Below are positions 1 to 7,794 of a stretch of DNA of 64,000 bases, piece by piece. The notes below the pieces were generated by a model. It searched no databases. It was not told the origin of the DNA and saw nothing but the letters and a program-made list of their open reading frames with translations. The stretch spans positions 1,240,001-1,304,000 of the forward strand of contig NC_016109.1 of assembly GCF_000269985.1 (NCBI RefSeq), in the 5' to 3' direction. The DNA comes from Kitasatospora setae KM-6054 (lineage in GTDB: Bacteria > Actinomycetota > Actinomycetes > Streptomycetales > Streptomycetaceae). How positions within the stretch are numbered: the stretch's first letter is position 1; each line of letters starts with the position of its first letter. Made by a program: the position numbers and the translations under genes.

Positions 1-648
1 GTAGCCGCGGGCGCGTTCGGCGGCGGTGTGGATGGACGGGAGGTCGCCGACGAAGCCGATCCGGCGGTGGCCGCGGGAGATCAGGTGGGCGGTGCCGACC
101 CGGGCGCCGCCCGCGTTGTCGCTGAGCACGGCATCGGCGTCGATGCGGCTGCCGGGGCGGTCCAGGAAGACCACGGGCGTGCCGGACTCGATCTCGGGCA
201 GCAGGTAGCGGTGGTCGTCCCCGGCCGGGACGACGATCAGCCCGTCCACCCGGCGGGCGCAGAACGCCAGCGCCAACTCCCGTTCGCGGTCCGGGTCCTC
301 GGCGCTGGAGCCGGTGAACAGCAGGCAGCCCTCGGCGGCGGCGACCTGTTCGACGGCGCGGGAGAGCGCGGAGGAGAACGGGTCGCTGATGTCCTCCAGC
401 AGCAGGGCGACGCTCGCCGTCCGGCCGGTGCGCAGCAGTCGCGCGCTGTCGTTGCGCCGGAACCCGAGCGCCTCGATCGTGGTCCGCACCCGGGCGGCCA
501 TCTCGGGCGTGACGCCGCTCTCCCCGTTCACCACCCGGGAGACCGTCTTCAGCCCGACCCCGGCGGCGGCCGCGACGTCCTTCATGGTGGGGCGGGCGCC
601 GCGGGTACCGCGGGTGCCGCGGGTGCCGCCGGCAGGGCTGCTGGTCAT
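1..648 (-). CDS. LacI-family transcriptional regulator, C-terminus cut by window edge
   Basis: The visible 216 residues begin with a low-complexity Gly-Thr-Arg stretch and then a LacI-type helix-turn-helix (TMKDVAAAAGVGLKTVSRVVN, roughly residues 21-41). The periplasmic-binding-protein-like effector domain follows, with typical motifs such as LLLEDISDPF and a conserved DGLIVVP segment. The ATG at 648 is used here. The ATG at 585, just before KDVAAAAG, is an equally plausible start and would remove the repetitive leader. The gene is divergent from a ROK sugar kinase, and a LacI-type palindrome lies between them, so it probably represses the kinase in response to a sugar. The stop codon lies outside the window. 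Confidence 0.93.
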   Translation of the reverse strand, partial: MTSSPAGGTRGTRGTRGARPTMKDVAAAAGVGLKTVSRVVNGESGVTPEMAARVRTTIEALGFRRNDSARLLRTGRTASVALLLEDISDPFSSALSRAVEQVAAAEGCLLFTGSSAEDPDRERELALAFCARRVDGLIVVPAGDDHRYLLPEIESGTPVVFLDRPGSRIDADAVLSDNAGGARVGTAHLISRGHRRIGFVGDLPSIHTAAERARGY

Positions 649-776
649 GGCAGGGAGGATAGTGCGCGTACCCCTGCGCCTGGCAGGCCCGCTCCTTCCC
701 GCGTCCGCTTCCGGCCGTGCCGAGCGGGGGGCGTACGCGGGTGCGCCGGGTCCTCGGACCGCGACCGGAGCGGCTG

Positions 777-788
777 GACAACGTTGTC
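777..788. promoter_or_regulatory. LacI-type operator palindrome
   Basis: GACAACGTTGTC is a perfect 12-bp palindrome with the central CG typical of LacI/GalR-family operators. It lies in the 227-bp gap between the divergent LacI regulator and the ROK kinase, 88 bp before the kinase start. Binding by the adjacent regulator is inferred from position and symmetry. Confidence 0.7.
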
Positions 789-875
789 AGGGCGGGCCAG
801 AATCAGCCGGAGCAACCCGGCGGCGCCCTGCCCTGCACCACGGCGCTCCCCTGCCACACCCGCGGAGACGTCACG

Positions 876-1898
876 ATGAGTTACGACATGGCCGGTACCG
901 CCGTCACAGCCGGGCCTCACGGGCCCGACGGGCCCGCGCCGGACGGTGCCGGCGCGCCCGGGGCGCTGATCGCGGCCCTCGACATCGGCGGCACCAAGAT
1001 CGCGGGCGGGCTGGTCGACGAGCACGGCGTCCTGCGCCACCGGGTGCGGGTCCCCACCCCCGCCACCGGTGACCGCGACGAGTTGATGACCGCCGTCGAC
1101 CACGTCCTGGACGACCTCTCCCGCCACCCCGACTGGCTCCGCGTCCGCGCGCTCGGCATCGGCAGCGCCGGGCCCGTCGACACCGCGCGCGGCACCGTCA
1201 GCCCGGTGAACCTCCCCGGCTGGCGCGAGTTCCCGCTGCGCGCGGAGACCGCCCGGCACCCGGCCGCCGCCCACCTGCCGATCGTCCTCGGCGGCGACGC
1301 CATCGCGATGACCGCCGCCGAGCACTGGCGGGGCGCGGCCCGCCCGTACCGCAACGCGCTGTGCCTGGTGGTCTCCACCGGCATCGGCGCCGGGATCGTC
1401 CTGGACGGCGTCCTGCACACCGGAACCACCGGCAACGCCGGCCACCTCGGGCACATCACCGTCGACTTCGCCGGCCGCCCCTGCCCCTGCGGCTCGCGCG
1501 GCTGCCTCGAAGGGCTCGCCTCCGGCACCGCGATCGCCCGCACCGCCACCGAACTCGGCTGGCGCCCCGGCCCCGACGGCGACCCCACCGCGGGCGCCGT
1601 CGCCCGCGCCGCCCACGCCGGCGACCCGCTCGCGCTGGCCGCCTTCGACCGGGCCGCCCGCGCCCTCGCCGCCGGCATCGCCGCCACCGCGACGCTGGTC
1701 GAACTCGACGCCGCCGTGATCGGCGGCGGGGTCGCCCAGGCCGGATCCGTCCTGTTCGAGCCGCTGACCCGGCACCTCGCCGACTACGCGACCCTCCCCT
1801 TCACCCGCCACCTCACCCTGCACCCCGCCCTCCTCGGCACCGACGCCGGCCTGATCGGCGCCGCCGCCCTCACCCGCCCCGCCACCACCCACCCCTGA
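876..1898 (+). CDS. ROK-family sugar kinase
   Basis: A 340-aa protein with the ROK phosphate-binding motif DIGGTK at about residues 36-41 and the ROK zinc motif CPCGSRGC at about 202-209, preceded by GHLGHI. ROK kinases phosphorylate glucose or related hexoses with ATP in the cytoplasm. The start is ATG 876, preceded by GGAG at 864-867. A further ~30-residue Gly/Pro/Ala-rich N-terminus precedes the kinase fold and is longer than in most family members. The protein lacks an N-terminal winged helix, so it is a kinase and not a ROK repressor. Its divergent LacI neighbour and shared operator suggest sugar-inducible expression. The exact sugar is not visible. Confidence 0.92.
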   Translation: MSYDMAGTAVTAGPHGPDGPAPDGAGAPGALIAALDIGGTKIAGGLVDEHGVLRHRVRVPTPATGDRDELMTAVDHVLDDLSRHPDWLRVRALGIGSAGPVDTARGTVSPVNLPGWREFPLRAETARHPAAAHLPIVLGGDAIAMTAAEHWRGAARPYRNALCLVVSTGIGAGIVLDGVLHTGTTGNAGHLGHITVDFAGRPCPCGSRGCLEGLASGTAIARTATELGWRPGPDGDPTAGAVARAAHAGDPLALAAFDRAARALAAGIAATATLVELDAAVIGGGVAQAGSVLFEPLTRHLADYATLPFTRHLTLHPALLGTDAGLIGAAALTRPATTHP

Positions 1899-2240
1899 CC
1901 CACCCGACCACCCGACCCCGTGCCCGCCCGCGCGCCGGGGTGGTCCGGCCGGGACACCACCGCGCCGTCACCCCGAACGTTCCACCCGGACGTTCCGCCC
2001 GGCGGTGCCACCGAGCCTGGTCGCCGCCGGGGACGACAGCGTCCTGCTGCTCGGCCCGCGCCTCGCCCCGCCGCCGGCCGCCGCCCCTGTTCCGGGCGCG
2101 CGGACCGGGGTGCGCCCCTCGTCCCTCACGGATGCGCCCCTTCCCTTCCGCGCTCCCCGTCCCCGGGGTCCCCGGTGGCGGGGGCTCCCGTAGGATCGGC
2201 AGGGACACCCCTTTCTGCTGCTGCACGGGAGGACCATCGC
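1899..2240. other. Non-coding gap after the ROK kinase
   Basis: No convincing gene is seen here. The gap holds two near-identical CGTTCC elements around 1975-2003 (GAACGTTCC and GGACGTTCC) and a GC-rich imperfect inverted repeat near 2095-2120 that could end kinase transcription. A good ribosome-binding site (GGGAGGA, 2227-2233) serves the next gene. Confidence 0.5.
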
Positions 2241-2639
2241 ATGACGGAACGCAAGCCCCCCGGTGTGACCTTCGAGAGCTGGGTCGACCGGCAGATCCGC
2301 GAGGCCACCGAGCGCGGTGCGTTCGACGATCTGCCCGGCGCGGGCAAGCCGCTGGCCAACGAGAACCAGCCGTACCACGAGATGTGGTGGATCCGGGAGA
2401 AGATGGAACGCGAGGGCCTCTCCTACCTGCCGCCGTCGCTGGTCCTGCGCGCCGAACTCCGGGACGCGCTCGACACCGCCCGGCTGGCCCCGACCGAACC
2501 CCTGCTGCGCAGCCGCCTCGCCGAGGCCAACGCCCGGATCGAGGCCGCCCTGCGCCGCCCGATCGAGGGGCCGCCGCTGGGCCTGGCCCCGGTGGACGTC
2601 GAGTCGGTCGTCGCCGAGTGGCGCAGCAGCCACTCCTGA
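2241..2639 (+). CDS. DUF1992 (DnaJ-C28-like) domain protein
   Basis: A 132-aa soluble protein with the DUF1992 signature: SWVDRQIREA near the N-terminus, then the conserved LPGAGKPL turn, followed by a helical segment with MWWIREKMERE and LPPSLVLRAEL. The family occurs in bacteria and in eukaryotic DNAJC28-like proteins; its biochemical role is unknown. ATG 2241 follows a strong GGGAGGA ribosome site. The gene appears to stand alone, with its own leader downstream of the ROK kinase. Confidence 0.88.
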   Translation: MTERKPPGVTFESWVDRQIREATERGAFDDLPGAGKPLANENQPYHEMWWIREKMEREGLSYLPPSLVLRAELRDALDTARLAPTEPLLRSRLAEANARIEAALRRPIEGPPLGLAPVDVESVVAEWRSSHS

Positions 2640-2736
2640 GCGCTCCCGCACCGCCCCCGGAAAACCGTTCGACACGATCGGTGACGGAGGATCAGAATCG
2701 GCGCATGTCCTACCGAATCGAGTCCGTCCTCCCCCG

Positions 2737-4452
2737 GTGAGCGCCGAGCCGCAGCGCGCCCACCCCGCGCCGCACACGTCCGCGCCGCACCGATCCACCC
2801 CGCACGAGCCCCCGTTGTACGAGGTCCTGCTGGGCCTGACCCGCGCGTCGCCCGACGGTCTTCCGCCCCGGTCGGGTTTCCGGCGGCTGCGTCCGGCCGC
2901 ACCAGTGCCCGTGGGCGCGGGGGCGACGCCCTGGGCTTCGGCGCAGTTGGCCGTCCGAGCGGTGTTCGAGGCGTGGTCGGGTGATTTCGCCGTGCTGGCC
3001 GGGGAGTTGGAGCGGCTCCGGCTGCCCGAGCGCTGCGCCCGGCTGGTCGCGTCCGCCGCCGCCGCGCTGCCGGTCGCCGATCCGGCAGCGGCCCGGGCGG
3101 CGGGTCGGCTGCTGGCGGCGCAGGGACGCTCGCTGCCCGCCGTCGCCGCGGGCATCGCGCTGCTGGGCCGGTTCGGCACGGCGGCGGACGTCCCGCTGCT
3201 CTCGCTCCTCGGCACGGCCAACGCGCTGCACGCTCCTGCCGTCGCCGCACTGGAGCGGTTGGAGGAAGCAGCGGGGCCGGCGGGGCCGGACGGGCGGGCC
3301 GCCGCCGTCCTGCACCTGACCGTCCGGGGTGAGCGGGCGACGGTCGGGCCGCTGCTGCGGGTGCTGCGCTCCGCCGACCACCGGGTCCGGCGCAAGGCCC
3401 TGCTCGGGCTGCCCGCCGACCTGCCGACGGTCGACCCGGCCGACGCCCGCCGGATCCTGGAGGCGTTCGACGCGGCCGCGCTGTTGGACGCCTTCCCGCA
3501 CGACACCCTGCTGGTCGCCGCCACCGGCCGGCTGCTGGTCCGGACGGCCGCCGCCTGCGACCCGGCCGACCTGCTCGCCTGCCGCGCGGCGCCGGGCCTG
3601 TACGCGCGGGTGGTGGGCCGGGCGGGCACGCTCGTCCCGCGCTTCGAGCACGTCGCGCTGCTGCTCTCGCTGGCGCACGACCTGGACAGCGGCACCGCCG
3701 CGCTGCTCCCCGGGCACTCACCGGTCCGGCGGTCCGCGCTGCTCGCCGAACTCGGCCGGGTGCTGGCCGAACCGGCCTGGACGGCGGTGGTCGCCGCCAT
3801 CGGGCGGCGGCCCGGCGCGGCCGCGCGGACCGGCTGGGTCCGCCGCGCCGGACACCGCCTGTTCGAAGCGCCCGCGCCGGCCGGCCGGTTCCGGATCGCG
3901 GTGGTGGAGCCGGATCCGGCCCGCCCGGGCCGCTCGGAGGCCCGACTGCTGGTCGACGGGCTCCCGCTCGTCCCCCGCCTGTTCCCGCACGGGCCGACGC
4001 TCGGCCCCGCCGAACTGCTGGACGGCGGCCCGCCGTCGGGCGGCGGCCCGCTGCGGGCCAGCCGGGAGCCGCAGGCGGTGCGGCTGGCGGAGGCGTCCTG
4101 TGGCGAAGCGTGCTGCGGTGCGCTGTGGGTGACCGTGCGGCGGGTGGCGGGCGAGGTGCGCTGGAGCGACTTCCGCCACCACGAGCACGCCGCTCCGCTG
4201 CCGGGCGTCGCCGCGCTGCGCTTCGACGCCCGCGACTACGACGCGGAACTCGCCCGGGCCGGACGCCACGACGACGACGGCGGTGACCGTCTCGGCGGCG
4301 GTGGCCCCGGCCGGGGCGTTCCCGCTGCCGGGGCCGGCCCTGTCGCGGATCCCGGTGGCGGCGCTGTTCACGGTGATGGTGTGGGTGCCCGCCGCGACCC
4401 TCGACCGGCACTCGGCCCGCCCGGCCACCCCGCGCCGCTTCCCGACCGCTGA
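2737..4452 (+). CDS. HEAT-like repeat protein, frame probably shifted near 4260
   Basis: An Ala/Leu-rich helical protein of unknown function. Residues ~60-400 look like degenerate HEAT/ARM repeats, with successive helix pairs such as RRKALLGLPADLP. A C-terminal part has a Cys-rich segment (CGEACCGALWV) and ends near DYDAELARA. The frame reads as normal coding sequence, with G/C third positions, only to about 4260. After that it becomes T-rich at third positions and Gly-rich, while another frame shows clean coding bias to 4591. The gene is therefore probably one protein of ~610 aa interrupted by a frameshift, or its true end is disguised by a sequencing error. GTG 2737 is the first in-frame start; it overlaps by GTGA with a tiny ORF (2705-2740, MSYRIESVLPR), which may couple translation. 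Confidence 0.6.
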   Translation: MSAEPQRAHPAPHTSAPHRSTPHEPPLYEVLLGLTRASPDGLPPRSGFRRLRPAAPVPVGAGATPWASAQLAVRAVFEAWSGDFAVLAGELERLRLPERCARLVASAAAALPVADPAAARAAGRLLAAQGRSLPAVAAGIALLGRFGTAADVPLLSLLGTANALHAPAVAALERLEEAAGPAGPDGRAAAVLHLTVRGERATVGPLLRVLRSADHRVRRKALLGLPADLPTVDPADARRILEAFDAAALLDAFPHDTLLVAATGRLLVRTAAACDPADLLACRAAPGLYARVVGRAGTLVPRFEHVALLLSLAHDLDSGTAALLPGHSPVRRSALLAELGRVLAEPAWTAVVAAIGRRPGAAARTGWVRRAGHRLFEAPAPAGRFRIAVVEPDPARPGRSEARLLVDGLPLVPRLFPHGPTLGPAELLDGGPPSGGGPLRASREPQAVRLAEASCGEACCGALWVTVRRVAGEVRWSDFRHHEHAAPLPGVAALRFDARDYDAELARAGRHDDDGGDRLGGGGPGRGVPAAGAGPVADPGGGAVHGDGVGARRDPRPALGPPGHPAPLPDR

Positions 4453-4591
4453 ACTCGCCGTCGCGGCGGTGACGGTGGTCGCGGCGGTCGCCACCCGCAA
4501 GCTGGCGGTCGGCTCGCGGCCGGCGCTGGCCGTCTTCGTCTCCGCCAACGAGCACGACCGCCTCAGCGGCGAACTCACGTTCGCCTGCTGA
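4283..4591 (+). CDS. Out-of-frame C-terminal continuation of the HEAT-like gene, or small separate ORF
   Basis: This 102-aa frame has nearly all G/C third positions from about 4262 to its TGA at 4591, exactly where the upstream frame loses its coding bias. The product is beta-prone (LFTVMVWVPAATL, LAVFVSANEHD) and has no recognised family. No ribosome-binding site precedes GTG 4283. That favours reading it as the frame-shifted end of the preceding gene; a +1 shift near 4258-4282 would join the two. A stand-alone gene starting at the internal ATG near 4376 is the alternative. Confidence 0.5.
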   Translation: MTVSAAVAPAGAFPLPGPALSRIPVAALFTVMVWVPAATLDRHSARPATPRRFPTAELAVAAVTVVAAVATRKLAVGSRPALAVFVSANEHDRLSGELTFAC

Positions 4592-4616
4592 CGGTTGCGG
4601 CGGCGCGGGGTAGGCT
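4588..4616 (+). promoter_or_regulatory. Predicted promoter of the exporter leader transcript
   Basis: CTGACG (4588-4593) and TAGGCT (4611-4616) are separated by 17 bp and match a Streptomyces housekeeping promoter. The predicted transcript start is within a few bases of the leader ORF at 4624, leaving a ~285-nt leader before the exporter gene. Confidence 0.45.
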
Positions 4617-4623
4617 GCCGGAC

Positions 4624-4680
4624 GTGGTGAGCCCTGAGTCGGACGAGGTGGGGGCTTTCGGTCACGCCGTCAGCCCCTGA
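4624..4680 (+). CDS. Possible leader peptide upstream of the chloramphenicol-type exporter
   Basis: An 18-codon ORF (VVSPESDEVGAFGHAVSP) starts with tandem GTG codons 7 bp after the predicted -10 box, so the message would be leaderless or nearly so. It ends at TGA 4678-4680, 9 bases before a 9-bp inverted repeat. Chloramphenicol exporters of this family in actinomycetes are known to be induced through leader-peptide attenuation. Here that role is inferred from layout only; the peptide has no known sequence signature. Confidence 0.4.
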   Translation: MVSPESDEVGAFGHAVSP

Positions 4681-4689
4681 AGTCCCGAA

Positions 4690-4735
4690 CGCCCGAACCG
4701 CCTGAACCGCCCTGACAGCCGGGCCCGTTCGGGCG
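4690..4735 (+). terminator. Attenuator-like inverted repeat in the exporter leader
   Basis: CGCCCGAAC (4690-4698) and GTTCGGGCG (4727-4735) form a perfect 9-bp stem around a 28-nt loop, directly after the short leader ORF and ~170 bp before the exporter. The position suits transcription attenuation controlled by a stalled ribosome. Confidence 0.45.
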
Positions 4736-4781
4736 GCTCCCGGTGCCGTCCGCAGCCGGACGCGCCGGTGCGCCCGTACGC

Positions 4782-4820
4782 CCGCGCGGCCGTGCATCCG
4801 CGCGGCCGTGCATCCGCGCG
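4782..4820. repeat. 16-bp tandem repeat, 2.4 copies
   Basis: CCGCGCGGCCGTGCAT occurs at 4782-4797 and 4798-4813 and is followed by a partial copy (CCGCGCG). It lies in the untranslated leader of the exporter gene. Confidence 0.85.
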
Positions 4821-4906
4821 CTCATGGGCCGCTCGTACGGGGGAGTTGGCGGTGGTGACGAGACGACGTCCCCGTTCCGTCCCCCTCCCACCCCGGAGTC
4901 ACCTCC

Positions 4907-6049
4907 ATGCCCTTCTCTCTCTACCTGCTCGCCCTGGCGGTCTTCGCCATGGGCACCTCGGAGTTCCTGCCGGCCGGCCTACTGCCCGAACTGGCCGCCG
5001 GTCTCGGTGTGTCGGTCGGGACGGCGGGCGCGCTGGCGTCCGCCTTCGCGCTCGGGATGGTGGTGGGCGCGCCGCTGATGGCGGTGTGGGCCCGCCGGTG
5101 GCCGCGTCGGGCCGGGTTGTTCGGGTTCGTGGCGGTGTTCGCGGCGGCGCACGCGGCCGGTGCGCTGACCGGTTCGTTCCACGTGCTGCTGGCCACCCGG
5201 GTGGTGGCGGCGCTGGCGAACGCCGGGTTCCTCGCGCTGGCGGTGGCCACGGCGGCGGCGCTGGTGGTGCCCGAGCGCCGGGGCCGGGCGTTGGGCGTGC
5301 TGCTGTCGGGGACGACGGCGGCGACCGTCGCGGGGGTGCCGGCGGGGGCGCTGCTCGGCCAACTGCTGGACTGGCGGGCCGCGTTCTGGGCGGTGGCGGT
5401 GCTGTGCGTCCCGGCAGCGCTCGGGGTGCTGCTGGGCGTTCCGGCCGGGGCGGGCGGGGCGGGGGCACCGGCGTTGCGCGTCGAGCTCGCCCAACTCGCC
5501 CGGCCCGGGCTGTGGTCGGCGCTGCTGGCGGCGGCGCTGGTGAACGCGGGGACGTTCGGCGCGTTCACCTTCCTCGCCCCGGTGGTGACCGGCCCGGCGG
5601 GGCTGGGCCGGGGCTGGGTGCCGGTGGTGCTGGTGCTGTTCGGCGCGGGCACCTTCCTCGGGGTGAACGCGGCCGGCCGGCTGGCCGACCGCCACTCCCG
5701 CGGGCTGCTGCTCGTGGGCGGCCCGTCGCTGCTGCTCGGCTGGCCGGCGCTGGCCGCGGCCGCGGGCCGTCCGGCCGTCCTGCTGCCGCTGGTCCTGCTG
5801 CTGGGCGCGCTGGCGTTCGCGGTCGGCGCGACGCTGATCACCCGGGCGCTGTACGAGGGTTCGGGTGCGCCGACGCTCTCGGGCGGGTACGCGACGGCCG
5901 CCCTGAACCTGGGTGCGGTCGCCGGTCCGCTGCTCGCCGCGGCGACCCTCCGGTCGCCGACCGGCCCGTTCCGTTCGGCGGCGCTGCTGGTGGCGGCGGC
6001 GCTGCTGGTCTGCGCGGTCGGCCGGGCGCTGTCCCGCGCCCGCCGGTGA
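4907..6049 (+). CDS. cml: Cmx/CmrA/Cml-type chloramphenicol efflux MFS transporter
   Basis: A 380-aa, 12-helix MFS exporter. The N-terminus LLALAVFAMGTSEF, the segment LLATRVVAALANAGFLALAV, the LSGTTAATVAGVPAG motif and the FTFLAPVVT stretch are those of the actinobacterial chloramphenicol exporters (S. lividans Cml, Rhodococcus CmrA, Corynebacterium Cmx). It should expel chloramphenicol or a similar compound across the membrane using the proton gradient. ATG 4907 has GGAG at 4895-4898. That site can pair with CTCC at 4903-4906, so the ribosome site may be hidden in a 4-bp hairpin. The ~285-nt leader with a short ORF and inverted repeat suggests inducible expression. The family match is firm; the substrate is inferred. 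Confidence 0.88.
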   Translation: MPFSLYLLALAVFAMGTSEFLPAGLLPELAAGLGVSVGTAGALASAFALGMVVGAPLMAVWARRWPRRAGLFGFVAVFAAAHAAGALTGSFHVLLATRVVAALANAGFLALAVATAAALVVPERRGRALGVLLSGTTAATVAGVPAGALLGQLLDWRAAFWAVAVLCVPAALGVLLGVPAGAGGAGAPALRVELAQLARPGLWSALLAAALVNAGTFGAFTFLAPVVTGPAGLGRGWVPVVLVLFGAGTFLGVNAAGRLADRHSRGLLLVGGPSLLLGWPALAAAAGRPAVLLPLVLLLGALAFAVGATLITRALYEGSGAPTLSGGYATAALNLGAVAGPLLAAATLRSPTGPFRSAALLVAAALLVCAVGRALSRARR

Positions 6050-6108
6050 CCGCACCCGCCGGTGACCGCGTGCCCCAGTGACCGCGTGCCCCGGTGACCA
6101 CGCGGCGC
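6043..6108. repeat. 16-bp degenerate tandem repeat at the exporter 3' end
   Basis: Four units of about CCGGTGACCGCGTGCC begin at 6043, 6059, 6075 and 6091. The first unit contains the exporter stop codon. The sequence differs from the 16-bp repeat upstream of the same gene. Confidence 0.75.
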
Positions 6109-6212
6109 GGGCAGCCCTCCCGGTGATCGGACCGTCCGGCCTGCGGTAGGGTACCCGCTCACACCGAACGGAATATCGAATTCCGCTTCTTCGCCATTCG
6201 TGGGGGACCCCC

Positions 6213-6908
6213 GTGCCGGACACCGAGCAGGAACCGCAGCGCACCCGGTCGATCGACAGCCTGCGCTCGATCTGGGCGGCGGGCGGCGAGCCGCAGCCGG
6301 TGCCGCCTTGGTACCGGCGGATCAGCGGCAGGCGGGTCCTCGTCGTGGCGGCCTGCCTGACGGCGGTGTCGGCCGGTTTCCTGGCGATCAGCGCGGTCGA
6401 CTCCGGTGCGCAGCGGTACCGGGTGGTGCTGCCGACCGACACCGCGGGGCTGCCCCGGGTCGCCGACGACCAGGAGTTGGCCGGCCTGCGGCTCTCCTAC
6501 CAACGGGACAACAGCCGGCGCTACGGTCGGCACGCCGCCGACGTCCAGGGGTACGGGCGGCCGGGCGCGACCGGCCTGCGGGAGAGCGAACTGCTGGCGG
6601 TGGCCATGGAGGGCACGGTGCCGGACGCCGCCCGGGCCGCGACCGAGATGCTGGGCGGCTACTCGCCCCAGGGCAGCTCGCTCTCCGACGGCACCCCGGT
6701 CACGGACATGCGGACCTTCGAACCGGGCCCGCTCGGCGGCACGCTCGCCTGCGCGATGATCGGGAAGGCCGGCGAACAGGTCGCGGCCTGCTCCTGGGCG
6801 GACGGCAGCACCCTGGGCCACCTGGTCGACCGGACCGGCGAACTGAGCCTCGACGAGATGGCCGTGCGCACCCGCGACCTGCGCGCCCGCACCGAACAGC
6901 CCGCCTGA
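6213..6908 (+). CDS. Membrane-anchored protein of unknown function
   Basis: This 231-aa protein has a ~40-residue charged cytoplasmic N-terminus, one transmembrane helix at about residues 42-62 (VLVVAACLTAVSAGFLAI) and an extracytoplasmic domain with two cysteines (LACAMIG and AACSWAD) that could pair. No family is recognised; the layout resembles other actinomycete type-II anchored proteins. GTG 6213 follows a G-rich ribosome site. Upstream, CGGAAT (6169-6174) and ATTCCG (6180-6185) form a 6-bp inverted repeat in an AT-richer patch, and TAGGGT at about 6147 could be a -10 box. The gene appears monocistronic. Confidence 0.75.
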   Translation: MPDTEQEPQRTRSIDSLRSIWAAGGEPQPVPPWYRRISGRRVLVVAACLTAVSAGFLAISAVDSGAQRYRVVLPTDTAGLPRVADDQELAGLRLSYQRDNSRRYGRHAADVQGYGRPGATGLRESELLAVAMEGTVPDAARAATEMLGGYSPQGSSLSDGTPVTDMRTFEPGPLGGTLACAMIGKAGEQVAACSWADGSTLGHLVDRTGELSLDEMAVRTRDLRARTEQPA

Positions 6909-6942
6909 CCCCCGCCGCCCAGCCCCGCCCCTCCCCCTTCCC

Positions 6943-7719
6943 CTACTTCAACCCGCCGCTGCTCTGCAGCAGTTGGCCGTTGACCCACTGCCCCTGCGGC
7001 GAGCAGAGGAAGTCGACCAGGTGCGCGGCGTCCCGCGGGGTGCCGAGCCGGGCCAGCGGGGTCTGCCGGGTCATCTCCTCGCGCAGTTCCCCGCTCATCC
7101 AGCCGGTGTCGGTCGGGCCGGGATCGATCACGTTGGCGGTCACGCCGAGGTGGGCGAGTTCGCGGGCGGCGGCGCGGGTGATCCGGTCCAGCGCACCCTT
7201 GCTGGCCCCGTACGGGAGGTTGCCGGCGGTGTGGTCGCTGGTCAGCGCGACGATCCGGCCGGTGCCGAACGGGCCGGTGAAGCGCAGTCCGAACTCGCGG
7301 ATCAGCAGCCAGCTCGCCCGGGCGTTGACCGCGAAGTGCCGGTCGAAGCTCTCCACCGTGGTGTCCAGCAGCCCGGAGTCGACGGACTCGGCGTGGCTGA
7401 GCACCAGGGCGGTGACCGGGCCGAGCCCGGCCTCCACCCGGTCGAACAGCCGGGCGGGCGCCTCGGGATCGGCCAGGTCGGCCGGTACCGCGAGATGGCG
7501 GGCCCCGTGCGCCCCGAGCGCGGCGCCGACGGCCGCCGCCGCGCCCTCCTCGACGCCCCAGGGCATCCGGTCGTCGTAGGGCGTCCAGTAGCTGTGGGCG
7601 ACGTCCCACCCCGAGGCGGCGAGGCGCTCGGCGATGCCGGCTCCGATGCCGACCGTCCGGCCGACGCCGGTCACCAGCGCGACGGGACGGACGGGCGCCC
7701 GGTTCTCTTCTGCTCTCAC
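6943..7719 (-). CDS. SDR-family oxidoreductase
   Basis: A 258-aa classical short-chain dehydrogenase. The nucleotide-binding turn is TGVGRTVGIGAGIA near residue 18, the serine-tyrosine-lysine centre is LTSDHT plus YGASK, and the C-terminal motif is NVIDPGPTDTGWM. The fold suggests NAD(P)-dependent reduction of a small carbonyl or oxidation of an alcohol. It lies 75 bp downstream of the P450 gene on the same strand, so the two may be cotranscribed and act on the same substrate, though nothing in the sequence identifies it. Confidence 0.9.
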   Translation of the reverse strand: MRAEENRAPVRPVALVTGVGRTVGIGAGIAERLAASGWDVAHSYWTPYDDRMPWGVEEGAAAAVGAALGAHGARHLAVPADLADPEAPARLFDRVEAGLGPVTALVLSHAESVDSGLLDTTVESFDRHFAVNARASWLLIREFGLRFTGPFGTGRIVALTSDHTAGNLPYGASKGALDRITRAAARELAHLGVTANVIDPGPTDTGWMSGELREEMTRQTPLARLGTPRDAAHLVDFLCSPQGQWVNGQLLQSSGGLK

Positions 7720-7794
7720 GGCGCCCGATCCTGACAGTTCGTCAACCCGCCTGACAAACCATTTCCCGCCCCACCCCCTGCGCCCCCTGCTCCC

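Noticed and set aside
1968..3800. Long open frames on the strand opposite the DUF1992 and HEAT-like genes
   Set aside because: They are rich in Arg, Pro, Gly and Ser, lack domains and mirror the third-position bias of the genes on the other strand, as expected in very GC-rich DNA.
6146..6185. TAGGGT and the CGGAAT/ATTCCG inverted repeat as a firm promoter and operator of the 6213 gene
   Set aside because: No suitable -35 box was found, and the repeat has only 6-bp arms, so it is mentioned with the gene only.
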